Assembly (NCBI GenBank): GCA_964614525.1
Contig: CAZTPA010000017.1
Span: forward strand, 1 to 47,130
DNA length: 47,130 nucleotides
Direction: 5' to 3'
DNA from: PWND01 sp964614525
GTDB lineage: Bacteria > Bacteroidota > Bacteroidia > Bacteroidales > UBA7960
The translations under genes and the position numbers were made by a program. The notes under the pieces were generated by a model. The model made no database searches, was not told the origin of the DNA, and was given only the letters and a program-made list of their open reading frames with translations. Below are positions 1-7,086 of this stretch, piece after piece (position 1 is the stretch's first letter; every line of letters begins with the position of its first letter).

Positions 1-264
1 CAAAAATTATTGAACGACTCAATTAACATATTTAACCCTCAAATGATCAGCAATGGATTGGTATGTTTCGCCGGTATTGATGGCTACAGAGCAATTTACA
101 GCTATAGTGAAATCTTCAACAGGACAGATCAGATATCACATATACTGGCAATAACCCCCAATCCAAAAAACGGGGGCTATTACCGTATTTTTCACCCTGC
201 GGAATTTTATGCCGACAGGTCTGTCAAAGCTTTAGCAGAAATATACTTCTTTGAAAAGAATTAA
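1..264 (+). CDS. C-terminal fragment, possible molybdopterin-binding oxidoreductase
   Basis: The reading frame is already open at base 1 and runs to TAA at 262-264, so this is the last 87 residues of a gene that begins outside the window. The fragment contains the stretch GIDGYRAIYSYSEIFNR and ends with DRSVKALAEIYF. A 'DGYR..YS..E' segment followed near the end by a 'RSVK.L.EI' segment resembles the C-terminal part of the oxidoreductase molybdopterin-binding fold (sulfite-oxidase-like). No cofactor-binding cysteine lies in the visible part, so the call rests on weak resemblance. The gene is convergent with rubrerythrin and the two stop codons lie 3 bases apart. Confidence 0.4.
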   Translation, partial: QKLLNDSINIFNPQMISNGLVCFAGIDGYRAIYSYSEIFNRTDQISHILAITPNPKNGGYYRIFHPAEFYADRSVKALAEIYFFEKN

Positions 265-267
265 ATA

Positions 268-849
268 TTAATAATTTTCTTTCAACAATTCGAAATATGC
301 CTGTGGATGTCGGCATACCGGACAAGCATTTAAAGCTTTTTCATTTTCATGAATATATCCGCATTTGCGACAATACCATTGTACTCTTTCAGCTTTTTTA
401 AAGACAGAGCCATCATTTATATTTTCCAATAGCTTAAGATAGCGACCTTCATGATGTTTCTCTACCTGAGAAATAAGCCTATAAGCAGTTGCTATTTTTT
501 TAAAACCTTCTTCATCTGCAATTTTAGCAAACTCAGGATACAATTCAGTCCATTCTTCATTTTCACCTTCAGCTGCAGCTTTTAGATTTTCAATTGTTGT
601 TGAGAGAACTCCTGCAGGATAAGCAGCAGTAATTTCAAGCATGCCTCCTTCAAGATATTCAAAGAAAGTTTTAGCATGGATTTTTTCCTGCTCTGCAGTT
701 TCCAGAAAAATAGCTGCTATTTGTTCATATCCTTCTTTTTTTGCAATTTTTGAAAACATTTCATAACGTCTTGCCGCTTGAGATTCTCCGGCAAATGATT
801 TCAATAAATTCTTTTCTGTTTTTGTTCCTTTAATGCTTTTCTCTGTCAT
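268..849 (-). CDS. rbr: Rubrerythrin
   Basis: Non-haem di-iron peroxidase that reduces hydrogen peroxide in the cytoplasm of anaerobes and microaerophiles. The 193 residues match the usual two-domain plan. A ferritin-like four-helix domain carries the di-iron ligands (E22 in FAGESQAARRY, E55 and H58 in EQEKIH, E96, E130 and H133 in VEKHHEGRY). A C-terminal rubredoxin-like domain has C160-x2-C163 and C176-x2-C179. The start is well supported because a strong Shine-Dalgarno (GGAGGA) sits about 8 bases upstream, which is uncommon in Bacteroidota and suggests high expression. Upstream lie a TAnnTTTG -7 box at 924-931 and a 20-bp palindrome at 940-959, which points to control by a redox-responsive repressor (inference). 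Confidence 0.96.
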   Translation of the reverse strand: MTEKSIKGTKTEKNLLKSFAGESQAARRYEMFSKIAKKEGYEQIAAIFLETAEQEKIHAKTFFEYLEGGMLEITAAYPAGVLSTTIENLKAAAEGENEEWTELYPEFAKIADEEGFKKIATAYRLISQVEKHHEGRYLKLLENINDGSVFKKAERVQWYCRKCGYIHENEKALNACPVCRHPQAYFELLKENY

Positions 850-923
850 TTAGTAATTCCTCCGAGTTGTTATAATATATGATTGAAATTTATACTAATT
901 TTAAATTAAATTTTAGAAGTTGA

Positions 924-931
924 CAAATTTA
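924..931 (-). promoter_or_regulatory. Predicted -7 promoter box of rubrerythrin
   Basis: Read on the minus strand the bases are TAAATTTG, a perfect match to the Bacteroidota -7 element TAnnTTTG. Transcription would start near 917, giving a leader of about 68 bases that includes the GGAGGA ribosome-binding site. The expected -33 position (about 951-956) falls inside the palindrome at 940-959, so I see no separate TTTG element there. Confidence 0.5.
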
Positions 932-939
932 TAAATAAT

Positions 940-959
940 TTAAGTATCTCGATACTTAA
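940..959. promoter_or_regulatory. Operator-like palindrome upstream of rubrerythrin
   Basis: TTAAGTATC-TC-GATACTTAA: two perfect 9-base arms around a 2-base centre. It lies 9 bases upstream of the rubrerythrin -7 box and covers the place where RNA polymerase would contact the -33 element, the classical position for a repressor. It is also 15 bases past the stop of the exchanger gene, but its short loop and lack of a U-run argue against a terminator. The cognate regulator is not in the window. Confidence 0.55.
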
Positions 960-973
960 TTGCACTTTTCATT

Positions 974-1933
974 CTAACCGACATAAAACAATATTGTAAT
1001 ATATGATATATAAAACAATAGCAATAATCCTCCCTGCCATCTGTCAATGAAATTTTTTCTGGGAATCAGCAGCAATATAATCAGCAAGAAAGCAGCAAAA
1101 ATACCAACAATTATATCAAAATTAAGTGCAGTATTAAACTTTATTGGTTTTATGATAGCACTAATTCCAAGAACAAAAAATACATTAAAAATATTTGAAC
1201 CTATTATATTCCCAATTACAATATCGGCATTTTTCTTATATGCGGCAACAACACATGTTGCGAGTTCCGGAAGCGAAGTTCCAAAAGCAACAACTGTAAG
1301 GCTAATAACTGCTTCACTCATTCCAATAGCAGCAGCAATTTCTGTTGCACTATCAACTATCCATTTGCCTCCAATTATTAATCCTGCAATGCCTGCAATA
1401 ATCATTAACCAGGATTTAAAAACGCTAAAAACCTTAATTTCAGGAACTTCTATTTCGTCCTTCTGGCGAGATAAACTATATGTGTATGCCATAAAAAGGA
1501 TAAAGAAAGCAGTTAAAACAATACCGTCACTACGATATAAAAAAGACGCTCCTGTATTATCAATAAGTGCATCATTAACGCAAACGCCAATAATAATTGC
1601 TGCAAGAAAAGCAAAAGGAATTTCTTTCCATTGAGTGTTGCTATTAACTTTGAGTGGATATATCAAAGCCGAAACACCTAAAATAAGAAATATATTAGAG
1701 ATATTACTTCCAAGCACATTTCCCATAGCAATATCAGCTGAATCGCTAAAACTGGCAGCCAGGTTAACAACAAGCTCGGGAGTGGATGTTCCTAAGGCAA
1801 CAATTGTTAAACCAATGACGATATGAGGTATATTGTATTTTTTTGCAACAGAGCCGGCGCCGTCAACCAACCAGGTAGCACCATACATCAGGAACACAAA
1901 ACCTAAAATAAATAAAACAACAGTTAGTATCAT
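974..1933 (-). CDS. Sodium/calcium exchanger family protein (YrbG/CaxA-like)
   Basis: Inner-membrane cation antiporter of the Ca2+:cation antiporter superfamily, expected to extrude Ca2+ in exchange for Na+ or H+. It is 319 residues and almost entirely hydrophobic, consistent with about ten membrane helices. The two inverted alpha repeats are clear: GTSTPE (48-53) with GNVLGSN (71-77), and GTSLPE (218-223) with GNIIGSN (241-247). These carry the conserved acidic and polar residues of the ion site. A short charged loop at about 155-168 (RQKDEIEVPEIK) separates the halves. The gene begins 9 bases after fabD on the same strand, so the two are probably cotranscribed. Ion specificity cannot be read from sequence. 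Confidence 0.93.
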   Translation of the reverse strand: MILTVVLFILGFVFLMYGATWLVDGAGSVAKKYNIPHIVIGLTIVALGTSTPELVVNLAASFSDSADIAMGNVLGSNISNIFLILGVSALIYPLKVNSNTQWKEIPFAFLAAIIIGVCVNDALIDNTGASFLYRSDGIVLTAFFILFMAYTYSLSRQKDEIEVPEIKVFSVFKSWLMIIAGIAGLIIGGKWIVDSATEIAAAIGMSEAVISLTVVAFGTSLPELATCVVAAYKKNADIVIGNIIGSNIFNVFFVLGISAIIKPIKFNTALNFDIIVGIFAAFLLIILLLIPRKNFIDRWQGGLLLLFYISYITILFYVG

Positions 1934-1942
1934 ATTTTATGT

Positions 1943-2821
1943 TTAAGCACTATAAGCCTCAATTTCCCGGTTAAGCTTTTTAACGAGTCCTTGCAAAACA
2001 GCTCCGGGCCCCACTTCAACAAATATTCCAGCTCCGTCTGCTATCATATTTTTCATTATCTGTGTCCACATCACCGGAGATGTTAATTGTGAAATCAGAT
2101 TGTTCTTAATGACTTCTGCTTGTGTAACGGCTTCTGCTGAAACATTTTGATAAACAGGGCATATTGGGGAACTAAAAGTAGTTTCGTTAATAGCATTTGC
2201 GAGTTCCACTCTGGCAGGCTCCATTAAAGGAGAATGAAAAGCACCACCAACTTTAAGAGGCAAGGCTCTTTTGGCTCCGGCTTCTTTAATTTTTTCGCAA
2301 GCTATTTCAATGCCTTTTATACTGCCACTAATAACCAATTGTCCCGGACTATTATAATTAGCGGGAACAACAATTTCGTCGATTCCAGAGAGTATATCTT
2401 CAACTATTTTATCATCAATGCCAATTATCGCTGCCATGGTTGATGGTTCAGCTTCACACGCCTTTTGCATGGCCATTGCTCTTTTAGAAACAAGCACTAA
2501 TCCATCCTCAAAACTCATAGCATTTGCTGCAACAAGCGCAGAAAACTCACCCAGAGAATGTCCTGCAACCATATCAGGATTAAATTTATCACCCATAGAT
2601 GCAGCTAAAATAACTGAATGCAAAAATATTGCAGGTTGTGTAACCTTTGTCTGCCTCAAATCTTCATCTGTTCCATTAAACATCAAATCAGTAATTCGGA
2701 AGCCCAATATCTCATTTGCTTTTTCAAAAAGTTCACGGCCTATTGCAGTATTTTCATATAAATCCTTGCCCATGCCAACAAACTGAGCTCCTTGCCCGGG
2801 AAATACATATGCTTTTTTCAT
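1943..2821 (-). CDS. fabD: Malonyl-CoA:ACP transacylase
   Basis: Loads malonyl groups from CoA onto acyl carrier protein to start and extend fatty acid synthesis in the cytoplasm. At 292 residues it has the usual single-domain length. Visible motifs are the N-terminal PGQGAQ oxyanion segment (8-13), the nucleophile elbow GHSLGEF with S89, the carboxylate-binding arginine R114 (SKRAMAM), and the catalytic histidine H196 in GGAFHSPLM. The C-terminal FVEVGPG signature is also intact. It is the promoter-proximal gene of an operon with the downstream exchanger. A convincing -33/-7 promoter lies at 3002-3034, which gives a leader of roughly 170 bases containing an 8-bp stem. Confidence 0.97.
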   Translation of the reverse strand: MKKAYVFPGQGAQFVGMGKDLYENTAIGRELFEKANEILGFRITDLMFNGTDEDLRQTKVTQPAIFLHSVILAASMGDKFNPDMVAGHSLGEFSALVAANAMSFEDGLVLVSKRAMAMQKACEAEPSTMAAIIGIDDKIVEDILSGIDEIVVPANYNSPGQLVISGSIKGIEIACEKIKEAGAKRALPLKVGGAFHSPLMEPARVELANAINETTFSSPICPVYQNVSAEAVTQAEVIKNNLISQLTSPVMWTQIMKNMIADGAGIFVEVGPGAVLQGLVKKLNREIEAYSA

Positions 2822-2850
2822 GTGTTTATATTTTAATTATTAATGCTAAC

Positions 2851-2889
2851 ATGAACCGAGTCTCAGCAAATTCAAAAGATCCGGTTCAT
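2851..2889 (-). other. Stem-loop in the fabD leader
   Basis: ATGAACCG at 2851-2858 is perfectly complementary to CGGTTCAT at 2882-2889, with a 23-base loop. It would sit in the 5' leader of the fabD transcript, ending about 30 bases before the start codon. There is no U-run after it on the minus strand, so it is not an obvious attenuator. A role in RNA stability or regulation is only a possibility. Confidence 0.35.
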
Positions 2890-3001
2890 CACAAAATAGT
2901 TTTTATAATTTACTTATAACTTATTTAATATCAAATACCTGCAAAGCACTTTTATATGCTGCAATACTAGTTAAGATGCAGATGTGCCTATAAAATATCT
3001 G

Positions 3002-3034
3002 CAAAGATAGTAAATGAATTATTAAGAAAACAAA
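3002..3034 (-). promoter_or_regulatory. Predicted fabD promoter (-33/-7)
   Basis: On the minus strand TTTG (3031-3034) is followed by 21 bases and TATCTTTG (3002-3009), an exact fit to the Bacteroidota housekeeping pattern TTTG-N19-21-TAnnTTTG. Transcription would start near 2995. In the 347-base gap between fabD and the next gene (2822-3168) the other things I see are the stem-loop at 2851-2889 and T/A-rich sequence. No promoter for the rightward gene is recognisable. Confidence 0.6.
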
Positions 3035-3168
3035 GACTTTAACAACTATTAATGCACATAAATAGGTGAAATTTAACAATAAGTTTCATAAAATATTACT
3101 TGTAGTTTTTTTTTTAATTAAAAATACTTAATTTTACTTTTTAGTCTCTGATTTCTAAAACTACATTT

Positions 3169-3666
3169 ATGGTTGGGCAAAGCGACATCAAATTAGAATT
3201 AGGCGGTAAATTTTATAATACTGTCAAAATTAACAATGTCATATGGATGGCAGAAAACTTAAACTACCTTACTGAAGACAGTTGGTTTTACGACAATAAA
3301 CCTCAGCATGGCGAGAAGCATGGCAGATTATATTCATGGGAATCAGCAATGAAGTCTTGTCCGAAAGGCTGGCATTTACCAACTGCAGAAGAATGGGATA
3401 ATATGATAAATGCATTGGGAGGAGACAGAGATGCTTACCACAAAGTTATTGAAGGCGGTGAAAGTGGATTAAACCTGCTTTTATCCGGTTATAAAACTGT
3501 TCATGGAGATTTTCTAAGCATGGACAGAGCCGGTGATTTTTGGACATCGACAGAGGCCGGTGATCTAAATGCATGGTTAAGATATATTATCCATAAGAAG
3601 GAAAATGTATTTAAGATCATTGACGATAAAAGGTGTGGTTATTCAGTAAGATATGTTAAAGACTAA
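3169..3666 (+). CDS. FISUMP-domain protein
   Basis: Nearly the whole 165-residue protein is one FISUMP domain (the Fibrobacter succinogenes major paralogous domain, common in Bacteroidota surface proteins). The diagnostic pieces are VIWMAENLNY (25-34), GRLYSWESAMKSCPKGWHLPTAEEW (53-77), a 'FWTSTE' segment near 124 and a final GYSVRYVKD. The function of the domain is unknown. Unlike most relatives it has no signal peptide, lipobox or type IX C-terminal domain, because the frame starts directly with MVGQSDIKLELGG. The ATG follows an A/T-rich stretch without a ribosome-binding site. It is convergent with the next gene, with 6 bases between the stops. Confidence 0.8.
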   Translation: MVGQSDIKLELGGKFYNTVKINNVIWMAENLNYLTEDSWFYDNKPQHGEKHGRLYSWESAMKSCPKGWHLPTAEEWDNMINALGGDRDAYHKVIEGGESGLNLLLSGYKTVHGDFLSMDRAGDFWTSTEAGDLNAWLRYIIHKKENVFKIIDDKRCGYSVRYVKD

Positions 3667-3672
3667 ATTAAC

Positions 3673-4218
3673 TTACCCGAGAGGATCAACAGAAAGTATA
3701 TAAACAGTCTTTTTATTGTTATTATCATAAATCTTCATAACTCTCATAGTATCAGGCAAATTGTTTGCTTCAAGATACACTTTTAATGCCGGATAAGCAT
3801 TTGCTTTTTCTAAAGATATTTCAAATCTATCATTAGCGGGAAGTGGTTTTGGTAATGATTTTATATCTGCAATAGACTTTTTATTGAAACCAATTTCCGA
3901 AGTTCTTTTTATACTAGTATCCTCATCAATGATCTCTTCTTTGGGTGGTGCAGAAATATGATAATTATATGATCCGACGCCTCTTTGTGTTACAATTCCT
4001 TCCTCAATTACCGCAGATAAGTACATATCATCCATGTAATTATCGGTATAAATATTATTATCAGAATACTGCTTTACTGAGATATCACTCATGCCAACAT
4101 TCTTTTCCGATATTTGAAAGGAAGAAAATATTCCCATATAAAACACAAATCCAACAAGTGCAACCAAAAATCCTATCAAAGAAATAAGAAAATAATGAGT
4201 ATTATCGGTTTTTTTCAT
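3673..4218 (-). CDS. Single-pass membrane protein of unknown function
   Basis: A 181-residue protein that I do not recognise. A short positively charged start (MKKTDNTHYF) precedes one membrane helix at about 10-32, and the rest is hydrophilic. This suggests an inner-membrane anchor with an outward-facing domain. The region about 35-110 is rich in D, S, Y and N and looks poorly ordered. A more compact segment, about 130-178 (FEISLEKANAYPALKVYLEANNLPDTMRVMKIYD), may fold. No catalytic motif is visible. It stands alone between two genes of other function. Its upstream region holds a nested palindrome at 4233-4270, starting 15 bases before the start codon. Confidence 0.7.
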   Translation of the reverse strand: MKKTDNTHYFLISLIGFLVALVGFVFYMGIFSSFQISEKNVGMSDISVKQYSDNNIYTDNYMDDMYLSAVIEEGIVTQRGVGSYNYHISAPPKEEIIDEDTSIKRTSEIGFNKKSIADIKSLPKPLPANDRFEISLEKANAYPALKVYLEANNLPDTMRVMKIYDNNNKKTVYILSVDPLG

Positions 4219-4232
4219 GTTAATTATTTTTT

Positions 4233-4270
4233 ATCAACAATTTTGAGTTTAAAAACTAATAATTGTTGAT
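4233..4270. repeat. Nested palindrome upstream of the 3673-4218 gene
   Basis: ATCAACAATT (4233-4242) pairs perfectly with AATTGTTGAT (4261-4270). Inside, AGTTT (4246-4250) pairs with AAACT (4253-4257) around a 2-base centre, so the 38 bases fold into one long A/T-rich hairpin with a small internal loop. It lies 15 bases before the start codon of the leftward gene, and a T6 run follows on the plus strand. A second, smaller inverted repeat (AAACTTCA at 4324-4331 with TGAAGTTT at 4341-4348) lies in the same gap. Confidence 0.45.
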
Positions 4271-4430
4271 TTTTTAAAATGTTAAAATACAAATAGAAAA
4301 CAATGATATATATTAAAACACATAAACTTCATAATCATTTTGAAGTTTGGTAAAAATAGTTAAATTTTTCCAATTATTAAAATAAAATGACACAAAAGTT
4401 TGTGATTCAGGAAAATAATTTTAGTAAAAA

Positions 4431-5705
4431 CTAAAGAGAGGCTGCAATATTATCAGGATAAATATTTTGATCATCAGCCAGAACTATATCATTAATTCTT
4501 TTTACCACACCACCAATATTTGAATTAGTGTTGTTTAAAACTACGATTAGAAGTTCTTTTTCAGGAATTCTTTTAAAAACAGTTCTAAAACCGTGCCACC
4601 AACCATGATGATAAACACAATCATAGTCATGAACTTTTTTTAATCTATATCCAAAACCATAGCTGACAGTTCTTCCACTGTTTAGCACAGCCCTGGAAGT
4701 TGCGAGTTCAAGGCTTTCTTTTGAAACCGGGGGAAAATATGCTAAGGCCTGATCCCATCTGTACATATCTCTGGCAGTACTATAAAATCCTTTATCTCCT
4801 AGTATTCCGTCCTGATAATTATCCGGAATAAATCTCCAGGCTCTTTTTCCTGAAAATCCATATGCCCTGTTTTCACTAAATGATTCTGTATTCAAATCAT
4901 GAACAATTGTATTATTCATTCCAAGGGGAACAAACAACTCTTCTCTCATAAAATCAGAAAAAGGCATATCTGTAACTTCTTCAATAAGCAATGCTAAAAA
5001 AGCATAACCTGTATTTGAATAAGCAAATCTACTTCCGGGAGAAAAATTAAGTGGTAATTTATGTTTATTAAATAAATTAATAAGATCTTTATTGTTGGGG
5101 TGAGTGTCTTTATCCCAATACTGATCCAAAAGATACATATAATTTTGCAATCCTGATGTATGATTTAACAATTGTCTAATTGTTATATCAGGATAGGGAA
5201 AACTATCAATATAATCACAAAGCGAATCATCATAATCAAATAATCCTCTTTCTTTTAACATCATGGTTGCCACTGCAGTAAATTGTTTACCAACAGAAGC
5301 TAATTGAAAATAAGTATCTCTGTTAATTGTGTCTTCTCTATTTCTAAAATCTGACAGGCCACGATATGTTTCATAAATTATCTGCCCTTCTCTTGAAATT
5401 AGAACACTTCCATTAAATCCTATTCTGTTCAAAACTTCATCAATATTTTCCTGAACCCGACTCACGTATTCTTCACTAAAAACTCCGTGAGACTCTGTAA
5501 ACAGATATCTTTTCAGGTCAACCTGATATGTTTCGTCAGTTTTTTCAACTGCCTGGTGAAACACACTGGATATAAGCATTAAGCCAAGAAAGACAGGAAA
5601 TTTAATAATGATTGCTGTTCTGTGTACTAGCTTGAATATTAGGATTAATCTCCTTAGAAATTTTATTCTTGTATGTGTCGCTTTATTTTTCAACATAAAA
5701 ATCAT
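4431..5705 (-). CDS. Serine hydrolase of the beta-lactamase/class C penicillin-binding fold
   Basis: The catalytic triad of motifs of this superfamily is present: S137-V-G-K140 in QLASVGKQFTA, Y229-S-N231 in FAYSNTGYAF, and H366-H-G368 in place of KTG. A DIT-I-R-Q-LLNHTSG segment (174-185) is also typical. An N-terminal hydrophobic stretch at about 32-49 follows many basic residues and should act as a signal anchor or signal peptide, so the enzyme probably acts outside the inner membrane. Substrate is unknown: esterase, D-aminopeptidase or penicillin-binding relatives share the fold, and true beta-lactamase activity need not be assumed. The start is uncertain, with a second ATG at 5696 (residue 4). 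A TATATTTG box at 5721-5728 lies 15 bases before the first ATG. Confidence 0.88.
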   Translation of the reverse strand: MIFMLKNKATHTRIKFLRRLILIFKLVHRTAIIIKFPVFLGLMLISSVFHQAVEKTDETYQVDLKRYLFTESHGVFSEEYVSRVQENIDEVLNRIGFNGSVLISREGQIIYETYRGLSDFRNREDTINRDTYFQLASVGKQFTAVATMMLKERGLFDYDDSLCDYIDSFPYPDITIRQLLNHTSGLQNYMYLLDQYWDKDTHPNNKDLINLFNKHKLPLNFSPGSRFAYSNTGYAFLALLIEEVTDMPFSDFMREELFVPLGMNNTIVHDLNTESFSENRAYGFSGKRAWRFIPDNYQDGILGDKGFYSTARDMYRWDQALAYFPPVSKESLELATSRAVLNSGRTVSYGFGYRLKKVHDYDCVYHHGWWHGFRTVFKRIPEKELLIVVLNNTNSNIGGVVKRINDIVLADDQNIYPDNIAASL

Positions 5706-5720
5706 TCTTCAAAGAAAGTG

Positions 5721-5728
5721 CAAATATA
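5721..5728 (-). promoter_or_regulatory. Possible -7 box of the serine hydrolase gene
   Basis: Minus-strand TATATTTG matches TAnnTTTG. A TTTG upstream sits 26 bases away (5755-5758), longer than the usual 19-21, so only the -7 element is convincing. The predicted leader would be only about 10 bases. Confidence 0.3.
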
Positions 5729-5855
5729 TAAAAATTAAACATATATGCTATTTGCAAAAATTAATCTTAAAATATTTTATTGGCTTTATACTGTTTTTAA
5801 CGATAATTTTAATAAAAAGTTCAGAATTACATACCTAAAAGCATTGATTAAATCT

Positions 5856-5863
5856 TATTTTTG
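5856..5863 (+). promoter_or_regulatory. Possible -7 box of the LEA-like lipoprotein gene
   Basis: TATTTTTG matches TAnnTTTG and ends 22 bases before the ATG at 5886. No good -33 element is seen. Its position supports the start at 5886 rather than the ATG at 5745. Confidence 0.3.
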
Positions 5864-5885
5864 CAAAAACAATCCCCAAGTTCAA

Positions 5886-6473
5886 ATGAAAACAATTCAA
5901 AAGCTTATAATTTTTTCCCTTTTATTATCCCTTTCCTCTTGTGTTTCTTTAAAAAGAGCTTCAACCTTTTCCAAATGTGAATTTAGGATAAACAAAGTAG
6001 AAAGCATAAGCTTGAATAACAAAAATGTAAAAGGGAAAAACAGCATAGCAGATTTATCAATGAATGATATATCAACACTATTAGCATCAGCAGTTTCCGG
6101 GCCGCTTATAATGGACATGACTTTAATGGTTGATATCAAGAATCCAAACAAAAGCACAGCAGCAATGAATAGAATTGACTGGATTTTATTTATTGATAAT
6201 TATGAGATTATGAATGGCACTAGCAATCAAAAAATTGTCTTGCCTCCTGATAACATAGTCGTTACAGTGCCTCTTGAAATAAAATCAAATATAAAGGAAG
6301 TTATTTCAAATGGAGGAGGAATGGCACTATTGAAAATGGCATTAAATCTTTCAGGAGTGGATTCAGATCCGGGCAGAATAACCTTAAAGGCAAAGCCATA
6401 TATACAAATTGGCAGCAGAGACATTGCTTATCCAGGATATATTAGCATTAAAACAAATTTTACTTCTGAGTAG
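5886..6473 (+). CDS. Lipoprotein with LEA14-like (LEA type 2) domain
   Basis: The frame is open from 5745, but I choose the ATG at 5886 because it opens a textbook lipoprotein signal (MKTIQKLIIFSLLLSLSSC, lipobox LSSC) and a -7 box lies just ahead of it. The mature protein is about 175 residues. The pattern 'MTLMVDIKNPNKSTAAMNRIDW.LFIDN.EI..G', followed by 'VVTVPLEIK', is that of LEA type 2/LEA14 beta-sandwich domains, known from desiccation-related proteins and many bacterial lipoproteins without known function. Likely location is the outer or inner membrane, facing the periplasm. It is convergent with ubiX, 7 bases between stops. Confidence 0.75.
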   Translation: MKTIQKLIIFSLLLSLSSCVSLKRASTFSKCEFRINKVESISLNNKNVKGKNSIADLSMNDISTLLASAVSGPLIMDMTLMVDIKNPNKSTAAMNRIDWILFIDNYEIMNGTSNQKIVLPPDNIVVTVPLEIKSNIKEVISNGGGMALLKMALNLSGVDSDPGRITLKAKPYIQIGSRDIAYPGYISIKTNFTSE

Positions 6474-6480
6474 GATATAA

Positions 6481-7056
6481 TTAATTATCATCCTCATAGC
6501 CCCAGCGATACTTGTTAATATCAAAGCCTGCAACAGACAATACTCTATCAGTAAAATGAGAAGCCATTTCGTGCAGGGACAGAGGCCTTTGATAAAAGCC
6601 CGGCATTGCAGGCATAATAACTCCTCCGGCAGTCATTATTTTTTGCATATTCCCAAGATGAATATTATTAAATGGCGTTTCACGAGGAACCAGGATTAAT
6701 TTTTTCCCCTCTTTAAGAATCACATCAGCTGCCCGGGCAATCAACTCATCAGCGACACCGGAAGCAATTCTGCCGAGAGTTCCCATGCTGCAAGGACAAA
6801 TAATCATAGTGTCAAATCCTGCTGAACCCGAGGCAACAGGACTAAAAAAATCATCAGGATCATAAACAGGAAAATAAAACTTCTCAGGAAAATCCTCTTC
6901 AAGTTCATATTCCCAAACATTTCTTGCAACTTCACTAAATATCAGGCAGCATTCATCAATTTGGTCGTCAATAACTTCAAGTTTGTTAATTAAATCTTTT
7001 GCATACATGGCTCCACTGGCACCTGTAACTGCGAGAATGAGTTTTCTTTTTCCCAA
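6481..7056 (-). CDS. ubiX: Flavin prenyltransferase UbiX
   Basis: Makes prenylated FMN, the cofactor of UbiD-type decarboxylases, from reduced FMN and dimethylallyl phosphate. At 191 residues it is standard length. Recognisable family features are the N-terminal flavin-binding VTGASGAMYA (10-19), the SGSAGFDTMIICPCSMGTLGRIASG block (about 76-100), the RAADVILKEGKKLILVPRETPFN block, and the NMQKIMTAGGVIMPAMPGFY segment near the C-terminus. No ubiD partner lies nearby in the window. The gene starts 30 bases after the stop of an outer-membrane barrel gene on the same strand, so the two may share a transcript, though their functions do not obviously belong together. Confidence 0.95.
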   Translation of the reverse strand: MGKRKLILAVTGASGAMYAKDLINKLEVIDDQIDECCLIFSEVARNVWEYELEEDFPEKFYFPVYDPDDFFSPVASGSAGFDTMIICPCSMGTLGRIASGVADELIARAADVILKEGKKLILVPRETPFNNIHLGNMQKIMTAGGVIMPAMPGFYQRPLSLHEMASHFTDRVLSVAGFDINKYRWGYEDDN

Positions 7057-7086
7057 AACTTTATATTTTTAAGTACAATACTTTAT

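Noticed and set aside
1047..1634. 195-residue open frame on the plus strand
   Set aside because: Lies fully antisense to the Na+/Ca2+ exchanger, whose two alpha repeats are clear. The translation has no recognisable domain; it mirrors the codon structure of the membrane protein.
2418..2786. 122-residue plus-strand frame inside fabD
   Set aside because: Antisense to a well-conserved fabD including its active-site serine; no ribosome-binding site or domain.
4431..5705. Antibiotic-resistance beta-lactamase
   Set aside because: SVGK, YSN and HHG motifs fit the broad serine hydrolase/penicillin-binding group; nothing seen points specifically to a resistance enzyme.
5745..5885. 47-residue N-terminal extension of the LEA-like lipoprotein
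   Set aside because: The internal ATG at 5886 begins a perfect lipoprotein signal, and a -7 box lies within the extension.
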